Shown here: piece by piece, positions 1 to 8,212 of the stretch | Layout: every line of letters begins with the position of its first letter | How positions within the stretch are numbered: position 1 is the stretch's first letter | From: Modestobacter caceresii | GTDB taxonomy: Bacteria > Actinomycetota > Actinomycetes > Mycobacteriales > Geodermatophilaceae | Direction of reading: 5' to 3' | Assembly: GCF_000761485.1 (NCBI RefSeq) | Contig: NZ_JPMX01000127.1 | Span: 1 to 64,000 of the forward strand | Length of the DNA stretch: 64,000 nt | Made by a program: the position numbers and the translations under genes | The notes under the pieces: generated by a model | The model's input: only the letters and a program-made list of their open reading frames with translations | The model's database searches: none | Told to the model about the DNA's origin: nothing

Positions 1-164
1 TGCCGCTGGCTCCCGTGCACCCGCTGCGCCCCGGACGGGTGGTCGCGGCTCGCACCCCGGCCCCGGCCGGCTGGCAGCAGAGCGCCGTGGTCGGCCTGGA
101 CGACGAGGACATCGGCTTCGCCGACATCGACGTCTACGCCCCGAAGCGCGTCGTCAACGGCTGA
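1..164 (+). CDS. C-terminal fragment of an unidentified protein
   Basis: A reading frame enters the window open (first full codon at base 3) and ends at TGA 162-164, giving about 53 residues. The visible tail is proline- and arginine-rich, then acidic, ending in DVYAPKRVVNG. A strong hairpin follows directly, which supports this as a real gene end. I do not recognise the family and assign no function. Confidence 0.6.
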   Translation, partial: PLAPVHPLRPGRVVAARTPAPAGWQQSAVVGLDDEDIGFADIDVYAPKRVVNG

Positions 165-171
165 GGGAGGA

Positions 172-203
172 CCTCCGGCGCTGCCCCCGTGCAGCGCCGG
201 AGG
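172..203 (+). terminator. Rho-independent-type hairpin after the first gene
   Basis: Perfect 13-bp stem (172-184 with 191-203) and 6-nt loop CCCCGT, starting 8 bp after the stop codon. There is no T-tract, as is usual for terminators of high-GC actinobacteria. It separates the first gene from the tRNA. Confidence 0.6.
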
Positions 204-213
204 GACCGGACGG

Positions 214-219
214 TAAGCT
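214..219 (+). promoter_or_regulatory. Putative -10 box of tRNA-Ala
   Basis: TAAGCT fits the actinobacterial TAnnnT -10 consensus and ends 10 nt before the mature tRNA. The -35 position falls inside the upstream terminator stem and is not recognisable. Confidence 0.4.
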
Positions 220-229
220 CTCCGTCCGA

Positions 230-303
230 GGGGCTGTGGCGCAGTCCGGTAGCGCACCTCGTTCGCATCGAGGGGGTCAGGGGTTCAATTCCCCTCAGCT
301 CCA
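230..303 (+). tRNA. tRNA-Ala, anticodon CGC
   Basis: A 74-nt cloverleaf: acceptor GGGGCTG/CAGCTCC, D-arm stem GCGC/GCGC, anticodon stem CCTCG/CGAGG with loop TTCGCAT (anticodon CGC, reads GCG), T-arm AGGGG-TTCAATT-CCCCT and discriminator A. The acceptor has the G3:U70 wobble pair, the identity element for alanyl-tRNA synthetase, so anticodon and body agree. CCA is not encoded. Confidence 0.95.
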
Positions 304-308
304 CCCCG

Positions 309-340
309 GTCAGGCCGGGCCCATCAGGGCCCGGCCTGAC
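309..340. terminator. Bidirectional terminator after tRNA-Ala
   Basis: Perfect 14-bp stem (309-322 with 327-340) and ATCA loop between the tRNA and the end of the oppositely oriented glycosyltransferase gene. It could serve both strands. Confidence 0.75.
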
Positions 341-359
341 GCGTTTCCGGGCGCCCGGA

Positions 360-2438
360 TCAGGACTGGGCCATCGCGGTCGCCGGTGCACCCCGGGTGG
401 GCCGCAGCTGCGCGGCGGCGCTCGCCCGCTGCGAGGTGCTGATGTACCCCTCGGCGACCGCCAGGTCCCCGAGCCGCAGCCAGCCGGCCTCGCGGGTGGC
501 CTGCAGGTCCAGCAGCTCACGCAGCTGCGCCGGGGTCAGGGCGCCCTGGGCGACCAGCGCATCGCCCAGCCGCCGGTTGCCCAGGACCGGCCGCAGCCGG
601 GCGAGCTGCACGGGCAGGGCCTCCGCCACCCGGTTGACCGACACCAACAGCACCGGGGTGAAGCACACCACCGCGGTCAGCCCGGCCCACACGTACAGCG
701 CCGGGTACTCGTGCTCCAGCAGCTGGCCGGTGAGCATCGCGGACACGGCGATCCCCAGCCACAACAGGTGCGGGCGGAAGGTGCGCCAGGTGTCCCCGGT
801 CGCGGCGCTGCCCTTCGCGGTGACCACGTAGGCCAGTGGGCGACCGGCGAGTTGGGCGGCAGCAGCCGCCACGTACACCGGGGCGGTGAAGAGGTCCAGC
901 AGCATGCCGGTGACGCCCCACGAGCGCCGCTCGTGCTCCACCAGGTTGAACCGGCGCAGGCAGGTCGCGAAGACCAGCCCGGCGATCAGGTTGGCGGCGA
1001 ACAGCGCACCCCACTGGCCCAGCGGCAGGTCGGTCACGGCCACCCCGCCGACCAGGTACAGAACCGAGAGCGAGATCCCGCCGACCCAGGCGATGGCCGT
1101 CGTCGGGTAGTGCGTCTGCAGGGCGAAGAAGGACAGCCGCTGCTGCCGGGTGCGCATCTGCGGGAAGAGTCGCCCGGAGTGCTGCCGGGCGATCTGCCAG
1201 ACGCCGTACGCCCAGCGCTTCTGCTGGCTGAAGAAGTCCGACCAGGTGGCCGGGCCCTCGCCCACGGCGATCACGTCCGGCGTGTAGACGCCCTTCCAGT
1301 CCCGGCCCGTCGCCTCGTTGACCGCGGTGTAGACCACCATCGAGGTCAGGTGGTCCTCGATGATGCAGTCCTGGTAGCCGCCGATCTGGGCGAACGCGGC
1401 CGGCCGGTACAGGTGGTTGGTGCCGATCAGCAGAGGCGCGTCGTGCCCGTTGCCGCCACGCTGGATGATCCCGTGGAAGAGGTAGGCGAGCTCGGCCGAG
1501 CCGCGGGCCACGAAGGACTCGGTCAGGTTGCCGTACACCTGGGGCGCCACCACGAAGGCGACGTCGGGGTCGGCGAAGTAGCCGAGGGTGCGCTCGAGGA
1601 AGTTCGGGAACGGGATGTGGTCGGGGTCCATCTGGGCCACGACGTCGTAGTCCTGCTCGTTGCCGGCTCGCCAGCTGTTGTGGTTGCCGTGCTTGGTGCG
1701 GGCCCGGAAGGGCCCGCTGGCCTGGTTCCACTCCGGCACGCCCTTGCGGCTGAAGTGCCGGACGCCCAGCTCCGCGCAGCGCCGCCGCACCTCCGGGTCG
1801 TCGCCCTCGTCCAGCAGCCAGACGTCCAGCTGTCCGTCGTGCCGGATCCGGGTCATCGCCCGCAGGGTCGCCATCACCAGTTCCAGCGGCTCCTTGCCGG
1901 GCACGATCGTGGTCAGCACGGCCACCCGCAGGCCGGGCTCCGGTCGCATGGCCACGGGGTCCTTCGCCCGGCCGGCGTGGTACATGACCGTCCAGGTGCG
2001 CAGCCCGGCGATCAGCTGCAGCAGGATCATCGTCAGCAGCCCGGCGACGGCCAGGGTGTTGACGACCGGATCCGCGCGCAGCACCGGGAGGTTCGCCGGC
2101 AGCAGCAGGTACCCGGCCATCCCCACGGACAGGACCACGTGTCCCCAGCCGAGTGCCAGCACCCCTCGTCGCTGGGCAGGGGTCAGGACGTCCCGGTACC
2201 GCACGCGGTCCGTCCGCGGCTGCAGCGGGCCCGTCACCTCGGTCGCGGTACGGCCGTACAGGCGCCCGGTCTCCCGGCGCTCGGGTCGGACGGCGGGAGC
2301 AGTCCCGTTCACCTCGGTCACCTGGGCAGCGTCTGTCCCGGCACGACCCGTGGCGATGGGTGGCCACCCTTCCGGGGTGCGCCTGCCCGCGAGCAGGTCG
2401 GTGACGTCCCCCCGACGAGGGAGCGTCGCTGACCGCAC
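360..2438 (-). CDS. Cellulose-synthase-like GT2 glycosyltransferase with C-terminal MshEN-type domain
   Basis: 692 aa, GTG start with GGAGG upstream. A long polar N-terminus is followed by two membrane helices (about 93-114 and 125-153) and a processive GT2 domain: VWLLDEGDD (D210), MDPDH (D271, D273), IIEDH (about 360-363) and the QQKRW signature at 405-409. Four or five further helices lie between about 440 and 605, the BcsA-like layout. Residues 622-677 match the MshEN/T2SSE N-terminal fold, with RRLGDALVAQG followed by LRELLDLQ and then a second copy starting RLGDLAVAEG. MshEN domains of secretion ATPases bind c-di-GMP. The product polymer is unknown. A GH26 glycanase is divergently transcribed next door, so the pair resembles a synthase plus trimming glycanase. 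Only 26 bp separate the two starts; GTG 2321 is an alternative start. Confidence 0.85.
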   Translation of the reverse strand: MRSATLPRRGDVTDLLAGRRTPEGWPPIATGRAGTDAAQVTEVNGTAPAVRPERRETGRLYGRTATEVTGPLQPRTDRVRYRDVLTPAQRRGVLALGWGHVVLSVGMAGYLLLPANLPVLRADPVVNTLAVAGLLTMILLQLIAGLRTWTVMYHAGRAKDPVAMRPEPGLRVAVLTTIVPGKEPLELVMATLRAMTRIRHDGQLDVWLLDEGDDPEVRRRCAELGVRHFSRKGVPEWNQASGPFRARTKHGNHNSWRAGNEQDYDVVAQMDPDHIPFPNFLERTLGYFADPDVAFVVAPQVYGNLTESFVARGSAELAYLFHGIIQRGGNGHDAPLLIGTNHLYRPAAFAQIGGYQDCIIEDHLTSMVVYTAVNEATGRDWKGVYTPDVIAVGEGPATWSDFFSQQKRWAYGVWQIARQHSGRLFPQMRTRQQRLSFFALQTHYPTTAIAWVGGISLSVLYLVGGVAVTDLPLGQWGALFAANLIAGLVFATCLRRFNLVEHERRSWGVTGMLLDLFTAPVYVAAAAAQLAGRPLAYVVTAKGSAATGDTWRTFRPHLLWLGIAVSAMLTGQLLEHEYPALYVWAGLTAVVCFTPVLLVSVNRVAEALPVQLARLRPVLGNRRLGDALVAQGALTPAQLRELLDLQATREAGWLRLGDLAVAEGYISTSQRASAAAQLRPTRGAPATAMAQS

Positions 2439-2464
2439 GGGCCCCTGACCTCCATCGTGGGTGT

Positions 2465-3571
2465 GTGGACGTCTCCCCAGCCCCCCGGGTCCTCCCCGTC
2501 CGGGCAGGCCGGCACGTCCTGGTGGTCGGCACGGCCGTTGCCGTCGCGGCGCTGGTGGCGTACCTAGTGGTCATGGCCCCCGCCGCGCGACCCGCCCAGC
2601 CCGCCACGGCACTCCCCGGGCCGACGTCGTCGCCGTCTTCGGTGTCCCCGGGTCCGACCCCACCGGCCGGCGTCCCGGAGGCGTCACGGACCCCCACGCT
2701 CGGCATCTCGGCCGCGTCGATCCAGGAGCTGGACGCCTTCATCGCGGCCACCGGCACACATCCGGAGCTGTTCGACGTCTTCGAGCACTGGTCGGCGGAC
2801 CGCCCGTTGGACCCGCACCTGGCCGACGCCGTGGCCTCCCGGGGCGCTCGGCTGTCGGTGACCTGGGAGCCCTGGGACCCCACCGGCCCCCGCACCGCCC
2901 AGCCCCGCTACAGCCTCGCCGCGATCGCGGCGGGCGACCACGACGACTACATCGACCGCTACGCAGCCTCCGTGCGGGAACACGGGCGGGCGCTGACGAT
3001 CCGGCTCATGCACGAGATGAACGGCAACTGGTACCCGTGGGGTAGCGGGGTCAACGGCAACCGGGACGGCGACTACGTCCGGGCCTGGCGGCACGTCCAG
3101 GGCCGTTTCGCCGCCCTCGGCGTGGACAACGTGGAGTGGCTCTGGGCGCCCAACGCCGTCTACACCGGTGGCGCTCCGCTGGGCCCGCTCTTCCCCGGGG
3201 ACGACGCCGTCGACGCGGTGGGGCTCAGCAACTACAACTGGGGCGCCCGGACGCACGACGGGCACCGCACCGAGTGGACCGACTTCGGTTCGCTGTTCGA
3301 CGAGAGCATCGCCGAGGTGCGCGCGCTCACCGGCCGGCCCGTGTGGGTCGCCGAGGTCGGCAGCTCCGGCTCCGGCGGCAGCAAGGCGGCCTGGATCACC
3401 GAGATGATGGCCGCCGTCCAGCAGCGGCCGGACGTCACCGGCCTGGTCTGGTTCGACCACGTCGACACCCGTGCCGACGTCGACTGGCGGATCGAGACCG
3501 AGCCGGACGCCGCAGCCGCCTGGGGAGCCGGGGCGCGGTCGCGGATGTCGGCCGCCGACCCGACCGGCTGA
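2465..3571 (+). CDS. Secreted or membrane-anchored GH26-family glycanase (mannanase-like)
   Basis: 368 aa. One N-terminal hydrophobic helix (about 17-37) is followed by a Pro/Ser/Thr linker to residue 76, so the catalytic part is probably extracytoplasmic. GH26 signatures: LMHEMNGNWYPWG (181-193) with presumed acid/base E184, and VWVAEVGSSG with presumed nucleophile E297. WLWAPN and SNYNWG also fit the barrel. GH26 enzymes are mainly endo-beta-mannanases, but exopolysaccharide-associated members act on other glucans, so substrate is open. Likely works on the polymer of the divergent GT2. The GTG at 2465 has no clear ribosome binding site, so the true start may lie a little downstream. The stop is 10 bp from the convergent mannosyltransferase stop. 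Confidence 0.8.
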   Translation: MDVSPAPRVLPVRAGRHVLVVGTAVAVAALVAYLVVMAPAARPAQPATALPGPTSSPSSVSPGPTPPAGVPEASRTPTLGISAASIQELDAFIAATGTHPELFDVFEHWSADRPLDPHLADAVASRGARLSVTWEPWDPTGPRTAQPRYSLAAIAAGDHDDYIDRYAASVREHGRALTIRLMHEMNGNWYPWGSGVNGNRDGDYVRAWRHVQGRFAALGVDNVEWLWAPNAVYTGGAPLGPLFPGDDAVDAVGLSNYNWGARTHDGHRTEWTDFGSLFDESIAEVRALTGRPVWVAEVGSSGSGGSKAAWITEMMAAVQQRPDVTGLVWFDHVDTRADVDWRIETEPDAAAAWGAGARSRMSAADPTG

Positions 3572-3581
3572 CGTCCAGCGG

Positions 3582-5105
3582 TCAGAACCAGGAAGGGAGC
3601 CACATCCGCTGCAGCCACTCCGCGTGCGACAGCGGCTGGCCGGTGAGTACCGGGTGGAAGAAGGCGAACGTCACCACGACCACCGCGACGTACAGGCAGA
3701 CGACGGCCAGCCCCACCTGGCGGCGCAGCGCGGAGGCGGCTGGTGGGCCCAGCACGTCCTGCAGCACGAGCACGACGGCCAGCACGAAGAACGGCAGGGC
3801 CGGGGCCATGTAGAAGATGAACATCGTCCGGTCCAGGTTGATGAACCAGGTGCCCCAGCCCGCGGCGATGCCGGTCGCGGCGACCACGGCCGCCGGGTCG
3901 TGGCGGGCGACGATCCGCCACCCGAGCCACAGCAGCGCCGGGGTGAAGAGCCACCACAGCGTCGGCGTGCCCAGCATGAGCATGTACCGGACGACCTGGT
4001 CACCCGCGGCGTCGGTGAGCCCCTGCGGGTTCCACAGCAAGATCGGCCGACCGTCGACCAGCCAGGACCACGGGCTGGACTCCCACGGGTGCGGGCTCGA
4101 CAGCCCACTGTGGAAGCCCAGCCACTCGCCGTGCATGTGCCACAGCGAGCGCAGCGCGTCCGGCACGAAGCCGAACGAGGTGTCCGGGTTCTCCGCGGCC
4201 CAGTGCCGGCCCTGTGCGTTCTCCCCGCGGAACCAGCCGGCGAAGGAGGCCAGGTAGGTCAGCACCGGGACGACGGCGAGCGCCCAGGTCGCCCCGGGCA
4301 GACCTCGGCGCAGCGCCGTCCGGGTGGGCCGGGGGACCCCCGCCTCGCGCCAGGCGGCCCGGTCCCAGAACAGCGAGAGCACCGCGAAGAACGCCAGGAA
4401 CCAGACCCCGCTCCACTTCACCGCACAGGCGCAGCCGAACAGCACCCCGGCGGCGATCCGCCAGCCCCGCGGGCCGAGCCGGAACCCGGCCGCGGTCACC
4501 CGGTCGGCGCCGTCCCGGACCCGTTGCCGCACCTGGTCCCGGTCGACCACCAGGCAGGCGACCGCGCTCACGACGAAGACCTGCAGGAAGACGTCCAGCA
4601 GCCCGATCCGGCCGAGGGTGAAGGAGAAGCCGTCGACGGCCAGGAGCAGGCCGGCGAGCAGGCCCAGCAGCGTCGAGCCGGTCAGCCGGCGCGCGAGCCG
4701 GGTGAGGACGACGACCGCCACCGTCCCGGCCACCGCGCTGGGCACCCGCCAGCCCAGCGGCCCGTACCCGAACAGTTGCTCGCCCGCCGCGATCAGCCAC
4801 TTGCCCAGCGGCGGGTGGACGATGAACGTGTAGCCGCGGTTGTACTCGTAGCCGAGCTCCAGCATCTCGGCGCCCTCGGGCGGGTAGTACGCCTCGTCGA
4901 ACACGAGCTCGGTCGGGTAGCCGATGTCCCAGAGCCGGGCCACCAGGGTCACCAGCCCGAGCACGGCGGTGAGCACCGCGGCCAGCACCCGGTCGGTCGG
5001 CAGCGGCGGGGTGCCCTGCCGGCGGGGCCGGGGGAGCGGCGGGAAACGGCGGGAAGCAGGTGCCCCGGGAGCTGACTCCGTGCGTTCCGGGACCAGCACC
5101 GCCAT
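3582..5105 (-). CDS. pmt: Dolichyl-phosphate-mannose-type protein O-mannosyltransferase (PMT, GT39)
   Basis: 507 aa from ATG 5105; the frame stays open upstream, but this start sits just after the divergent rsmI and begins the conserved region. A soluble N-terminus of about 37 residues is followed by roughly ten membrane helices. The catalytic DE motif is in LVFDEAYY (about 69-74), with VHPPLGKW and GRIGLLDVFLQ downstream, all PMT family hallmarks. The enzyme transfers mannose from polyprenyl-phosphomannose to Ser/Thr of proteins crossing the membrane. PMT beside rsmI is a conserved actinobacterial arrangement (as with Rv1002c in Mycobacterium tuberculosis). Confidence 0.93.
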   Translation of the reverse strand: MAVLVPERTESAPGAPASRRFPPLPRPRRQGTPPLPTDRVLAAVLTAVLGLVTLVARLWDIGYPTELVFDEAYYPPEGAEMLELGYEYNRGYTFIVHPPLGKWLIAAGEQLFGYGPLGWRVPSAVAGTVAVVVLTRLARRLTGSTLLGLLAGLLLAVDGFSFTLGRIGLLDVFLQVFVVSAVACLVVDRDQVRQRVRDGADRVTAAGFRLGPRGWRIAAGVLFGCACAVKWSGVWFLAFFAVLSLFWDRAAWREAGVPRPTRTALRRGLPGATWALAVVPVLTYLASFAGWFRGENAQGRHWAAENPDTSFGFVPDALRSLWHMHGEWLGFHSGLSSPHPWESSPWSWLVDGRPILLWNPQGLTDAAGDQVVRYMLMLGTPTLWWLFTPALLWLGWRIVARHDPAAVVAATGIAAGWGTWFINLDRTMFIFYMAPALPFFVLAVVLVLQDVLGPPAASALRRQVGLAVVCLYVAVVVVTFAFFHPVLTGQPLSHAEWLQRMWLPSWF

Positions 5106-5159
5106 GCCGGCCAGGGTATGTGGCCGAGCTGGGCGAGCCGGCGTGACAGGCTCGGCCGC

Positions 5160-5999
5160 ATGACCGGACGACTCGTGCTGGGCGGGGCACCGCTGGGACA
5201 GCCCGGCGACGTCGGCCCGCGGCTGCGGCAGGCGATGGCCGACGCCGACGTCCTGGCGGTCGAGGACACCCGGCGGCTGCACCGGCTGGCCAAGGACCTC
5301 GAGGTGACCCTCACCGGCAAGGTGGTCACCTTCCACGAGACCGTGGAACGGTCGCGGCTGCCCGGGCTGGTGGCGGCGATGACCGAGGGCCGCACCGTGC
5401 TGCTGATCACCGACGCGGGCATGCCGTCGGTCTCCGACCCCGGGTACACGCTGGTGCGGGCGGCGATCGAGGCGGGCATCGAGGTGACGTCGGTGCCCGG
5501 ACCGTCGGCCGTCGTCACGGCGCTGGCCGTCTCCGGGCTGCCCTGCGACCGCTTCACCTTCGAGGGCTTCCTTCCGCGCAAGGGCGGGGAGCGGCGGTCG
5601 GCGCTGGCGGCGCTGGCCGCCGAGCCGCGCACGATGGTGTTCTACGAGTCGCCGCACCGGCTGGCCGACGCCCTCACCGACGCGGCCGGGGCGCTCGGCG
5701 CCGACCGGCCCGCCGCGGTCTGCCGGGAGCTGACCAAGACCCACGAGGAGGTCCGCCGCGGGTCGCTGGCCTCGCTGGCCGAGTGGGCCGCCGAGGGCGT
5801 GCGCGGCGAGATCACCCTGGTGGTCGCCGGCGCGGTCGCCGGCCCGGCCACCCTGACGCCGGCGGAACTGGCCGCCGAGGTCGCTGCGGAGGAGGCCGCC
5901 GGCGCCGACCGCAAGGAGGCGATCCGCACCGTGATGACCCGCACCGGCCTGCCGAGACGAGACGTCTACAACGCAGTCCTGTCCGCCAAACGCCCCTGA
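5160..5999 (+). CDS. rsmI: 16S rRNA (cytidine-1402-2'-O)-methyltransferase RsmI
   Basis: 279 aa, normal family length. SAM-dependent tetrapyrrole-methylase fold: LGGAPLGQPGD at the N-terminus, VLAVEDTRR, LITDAGMPSVSDPG (about 80-93), VPGPSA, FEGFLPRKGGER and FYESPHR are all RsmI signatures. It 2'-O-methylates C1402 in the ribosomal decoding centre. ATG 5160 is preceded by CAGGCT seven bases upstream, a degenerate -10, so a leaderless transcript is possible. Divergent from pmt with 54 bp between. Confidence 0.95.
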   Translation: MTGRLVLGGAPLGQPGDVGPRLRQAMADADVLAVEDTRRLHRLAKDLEVTLTGKVVTFHETVERSRLPGLVAAMTEGRTVLLITDAGMPSVSDPGYTLVRAAIEAGIEVTSVPGPSAVVTALAVSGLPCDRFTFEGFLPRKGGERRSALAALAAEPRTMVFYESPHRLADALTDAAGALGADRPAAVCRELTKTHEEVRRGSLASLAEWAAEGVRGEITLVVAGAVAGPATLTPAELAAEVAAEEAAGADRKEAIRTVMTRTGLPRRDVYNAVLSAKRP

Positions 6000-6002
6000 C
6001 CT

Positions 6003-6932
6003 TCACACCGTTGGTCGCGGTTGTGCACCGGATGTCGGTCGTGGGTCCACCGACCGGCAGTCAGCGCACAACGCCGAGCGCGGCGCGATCCGTGCGACCA
6101 GTCGACCGGGCTGGTGCAGGTCGGCCGCCGTCACGAAGAGCACGCGCCAGCCGGCCGCCGTCAGCCGGTTGAGCCGTTGCCGGTCGCGGGCGAACTGGCC
6201 GGGCTCCGCGTGCCAGGGCCCGTCGTACTCCAGCGCCACCTGCTGCTCTGGCCAGCCGAAGTCCACCCGGGCGACGACGCGGCCGCCGTCCAGCACGCGG
6301 AACTGGGCGACCGGTGCCGGGAGACCGCTGTCACCGATCAGCAGGCGCAACCGGGACTCCTGCGGGGACTCGGCGAGTCCGTCGGCCAGTGCCACGGCAC
6401 GGCGGGCGCGCCGACTGCCCGGTCCGAGGGCGGTGCCGGCCAGCCAGCGCACCTCCTCGAGGTCGGCGCCGGCGAGCACCACCAGCTGATCGACGGCGGC
6501 CACGGCCTCGACCAGGGGCAACGCCGAGGCCAGCCGCACCGCGGTCGCCTCGGGTGTCATCAGGTGCACGCCCCGGTGCCGGACAACGGTGCGTGCCTCC
6601 AGGTCCGCGCGCCGGACCCGTAGTCCGGGGACCCGCACGGGATGACCGCCCGGCCAGCGGGTGGCTTCCACGTCGTCGTCCGCCGAGGCGAGGGGGACCC
6701 CCCACAGCGCGGCCGCGCTCACCCCGGTGATCACGTCGTCCGGCAGCAGCAGACGCCCCGCGGCCATCGCCCGCAGCTCGTGCGTGACCGGGACCTCGCG
6801 GTGCACGTAGACGTCGGGGAACAGTCGTCTCCAGCAGTGCCTGCGCAGCTGGGCCGCCGTCAGCGCGCCGTCCCGGACGGCGTCGGACCCACGGAACGGC
6901 GTGTGGCGGAGGTCGTCGGGCACGGCGAGCAC
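6003..6932 (-). CDS. DUF559 (Vsr-like PD-(D/E)XK) protein with AbiEi-type N-terminal domain
   Basis: 309 aa from GTG 6932, chosen because GGGAGGG lies 7 nt upstream; a longer reading from GTG 6998 would begin inside the flanking repeat. The N-terminal third (DGALTAAQLRRH, WRRLFPDVYVH, GVSAAALWGV) resembles the winged-helix domain of AbiEi-type antitoxins. The C-terminal third has VDFGWPEQQVALEYDG and GWRVLFVT, the DUF559 fold related to very-short-patch-repair endonucleases, with D and E-x-D as candidate catalytic acids. Enzymatic activity is not shown. The last ~20 codons are made of the left 64-bp repeat and its right twin lies just upstream, so the gene is boxed by repeats and may be a mobile or formerly mobile unit. 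Confidence 0.8.
   Translation of the reverse strand: MLAVPDDLRHTPFRGSDAVRDGALTAAQLRRHCWRRLFPDVYVHREVPVTHELRAMAAGRLLLPDDVITGVSAAALWGVPLASADDDVEATRWPGGHPVRVPGLRVRRADLEARTVVRHRGVHLMTPEATAVRLASALPLVEAVAAVDQLVVLAGADLEEVRWLAGTALGPGSRRARRAVALADGLAESPQESRLRLLIGDSGLPAPVAQFRVLDGGRVVARVDFGWPEQQVALEYDGPWHAEPGQFARDRQRLNRLTAAGWRVLFVTAADLHQPGRLVARIAPRSALCADCRSVDPRPTSGAQPRPTV
6016..6079. repeat. 64-bp direct repeat, left copy (3' end of DUF559 gene)
   Basis: Same length and orientation as 6986-7049. Both ends are conserved: the first 13 bp (containing GTTGTGCAC) match 12/13, the last 17 bp (containing AGCGCACAACG) match 16/17, and the middle 34 bp match about 16/34. Each copy holds an inverted pair, GTTGTGC and GCACAAC. 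This copy encodes the last residues of the DUF559 gene. Confidence 0.7.
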
Positions 6933-6985
6933 ATCCGCACCCTCCCGTCCCGGCCCCACACGCCGCGGCCGTCGTCCACAGGCTC

Positions 6986-7049
6986 CGCCGTTGTGCACTC
7001 ACCGTCGGCCGGGCGGGCCCGAACCGACGACGAGCGCACAACGGCGAGC
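6986..7049. repeat. 64-bp direct repeat, right copy (upstream of DUF559 gene)
   Basis: Partner of 6016-6079, 970 bp away. It contains an exact 11-bp inverted repeat, CGCCGTTGTGC with GCACAACGGCG, able to form a large hairpin. It lies between the DUF559 start and the end of corA (stop at 7054). Confidence 0.7.
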
Positions 7050-7053
7050 CGGG

Positions 7054-8163
7054 CTAGAGCCAGCCGGTGCGCTTGAAGCCGCGGTGCAGGGAGACGCAGG
7101 CGGCCACCATCAGGAGCAGCGCGGCGGGGTACGCCCACGGCTCGTCCAGCTCGGGCATGTACTCGAAGTTCATCCCGTACACCCCGGCGATCGCGGTCGG
7201 GACGGCGATGATGCCGGCCCATGCCGAGATCTTCCGCATGTCCTCGTTGTCGGCCAGCGAGGTGCGGGCCAGCGACGCCTGCAGGATCGAGGTCAGCAGC
7301 TCGTCCAGGCCGGTCACCTGGTCACGCACCCGCAGCGCGTGGTCCTGGACGTCCCGGAAGTAGGAGCGCATCGCCTCGGGCACCAGCTCGTTCGGCCGGT
7401 CGACCAGCGTGGCCAGGGGCAGCTCCAGCGGCAGCACCGCCCGGCGCAGCTGCATCAGTTCCCGCTTGAGCTGGTAGATGCGGCCGCTGTCGTCGGTGCG
7501 GCTCGGGCTGAACACCGAGGTCTCCACCTCCTCGACGTCCTGCTCCACCTCGCCGGCGACCTCCAGGAAGTCGTCGACGACGTGGTCGGCGATCGCGTAG
7601 AGGACGGCGGAGGGCCCGTTGCACAGCAGGTCCGGCTGCCCCTCCAGCTGGGTGCGCAGCTGCCCCAGTTCCCCGTGCGTGCCGTGCCGGACGGTGATCA
7701 CGTGGTCGCGGCCGATGAAGACCATGATCTCCCCGGTGATCAGCACCTCGCTGCTGGCGGTCAGCTGGTCGTGCTCGACGTAGCTGGCCGTCTTGAGCAC
7801 CATGAACATCGCCTCGTCGTAGCGCTCCAGCTTGGGCCGCTGGTGGGCGTAGACGGCGTCCTCGACGGCGAGCGGGTGGAGTCCGTAGTGCTCCCCGATC
7901 GCGGTGAGCTCGGCCTCGGAGGGCTCGTAGAGCCCCAGCCAGACGAACCCGCCCCGGTCGCGGGCCACCTGCAGCGCCTCGGACGGCGCGACGTCCAGCC
8001 GCTCGCCCTGCACGTAGACGGCGCAGTCGACGACCGGGTCGTCGGTGTCCCGCTCGGGCTGCTTCTCCCGGGGCGCGCCCGCCGGGCGTGGGCGCAGCGT
8101 CTGCGGGAGCTCGGCCGGCGTCCCGGGGGCGCGCCTGCTGGTCGTGCTGTCGGTGTCGGTCAC
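7054..8163 (-). CDS. corA: CorA-family magnesium/cobalt transporter
   Basis: 369 aa from GTG 8163, selected because GGGAGG lies about 6 nt upstream. A cytoplasmic alpha/beta N-domain and long stalk helices precede two C-terminal membrane helices. The ion-selectivity motif YGMN is present (YGMNFEYMPEL), and the C-terminus after the second helix is short and basic (HRGFKRTGWL), as in CorA. The protein forms a homopentameric Mg2+ channel. The first ~55 residues are polar and poorly conserved. The next gene upstream is divergent; a 13-bp palindrome lies between them. Confidence 0.94.
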   Translation of the reverse strand: MTDTDSTTSRRAPGTPAELPQTLRPRPAGAPREKQPERDTDDPVVDCAVYVQGERLDVAPSEALQVARDRGGFVWLGLYEPSEAELTAIGEHYGLHPLAVEDAVYAHQRPKLERYDEAMFMVLKTASYVEHDQLTASSEVLITGEIMVFIGRDHVITVRHGTHGELGQLRTQLEGQPDLLCNGPSAVLYAIADHVVDDFLEVAGEVEQDVEEVETSVFSPSRTDDSGRIYQLKRELMQLRRAVLPLELPLATLVDRPNELVPEAMRSYFRDVQDHALRVRDQVTGLDELLTSILQASLARTSLADNEDMRKISAWAGIIAVPTAIAGVYGMNFEYMPELDEPWAYPAALLLMVAACVSLHRGFKRTGWL

Positions 8164-8212
8164 CGGTCCTCCCTCGGGTCTGTCGGGGTCCAGCATCCCC
8201 GGCGCACCACCC

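Noticed and set aside
189-2432. Long open frame on the plus strand opposite the GT2 gene
   Set aside because: It is Gln/Arg/Gly-rich with no domain, runs through the tRNA, and is the antisense shadow of a gene with clear GT2 motifs; such frames are common at this GC content.
6003-6932. DUF559 gene as antitoxin of a type IV toxin-antitoxin pair
   Set aside because: The N-terminus resembles AbiEi, but no AbiEii-like nucleotidyltransferase toxin gene is adjacent.
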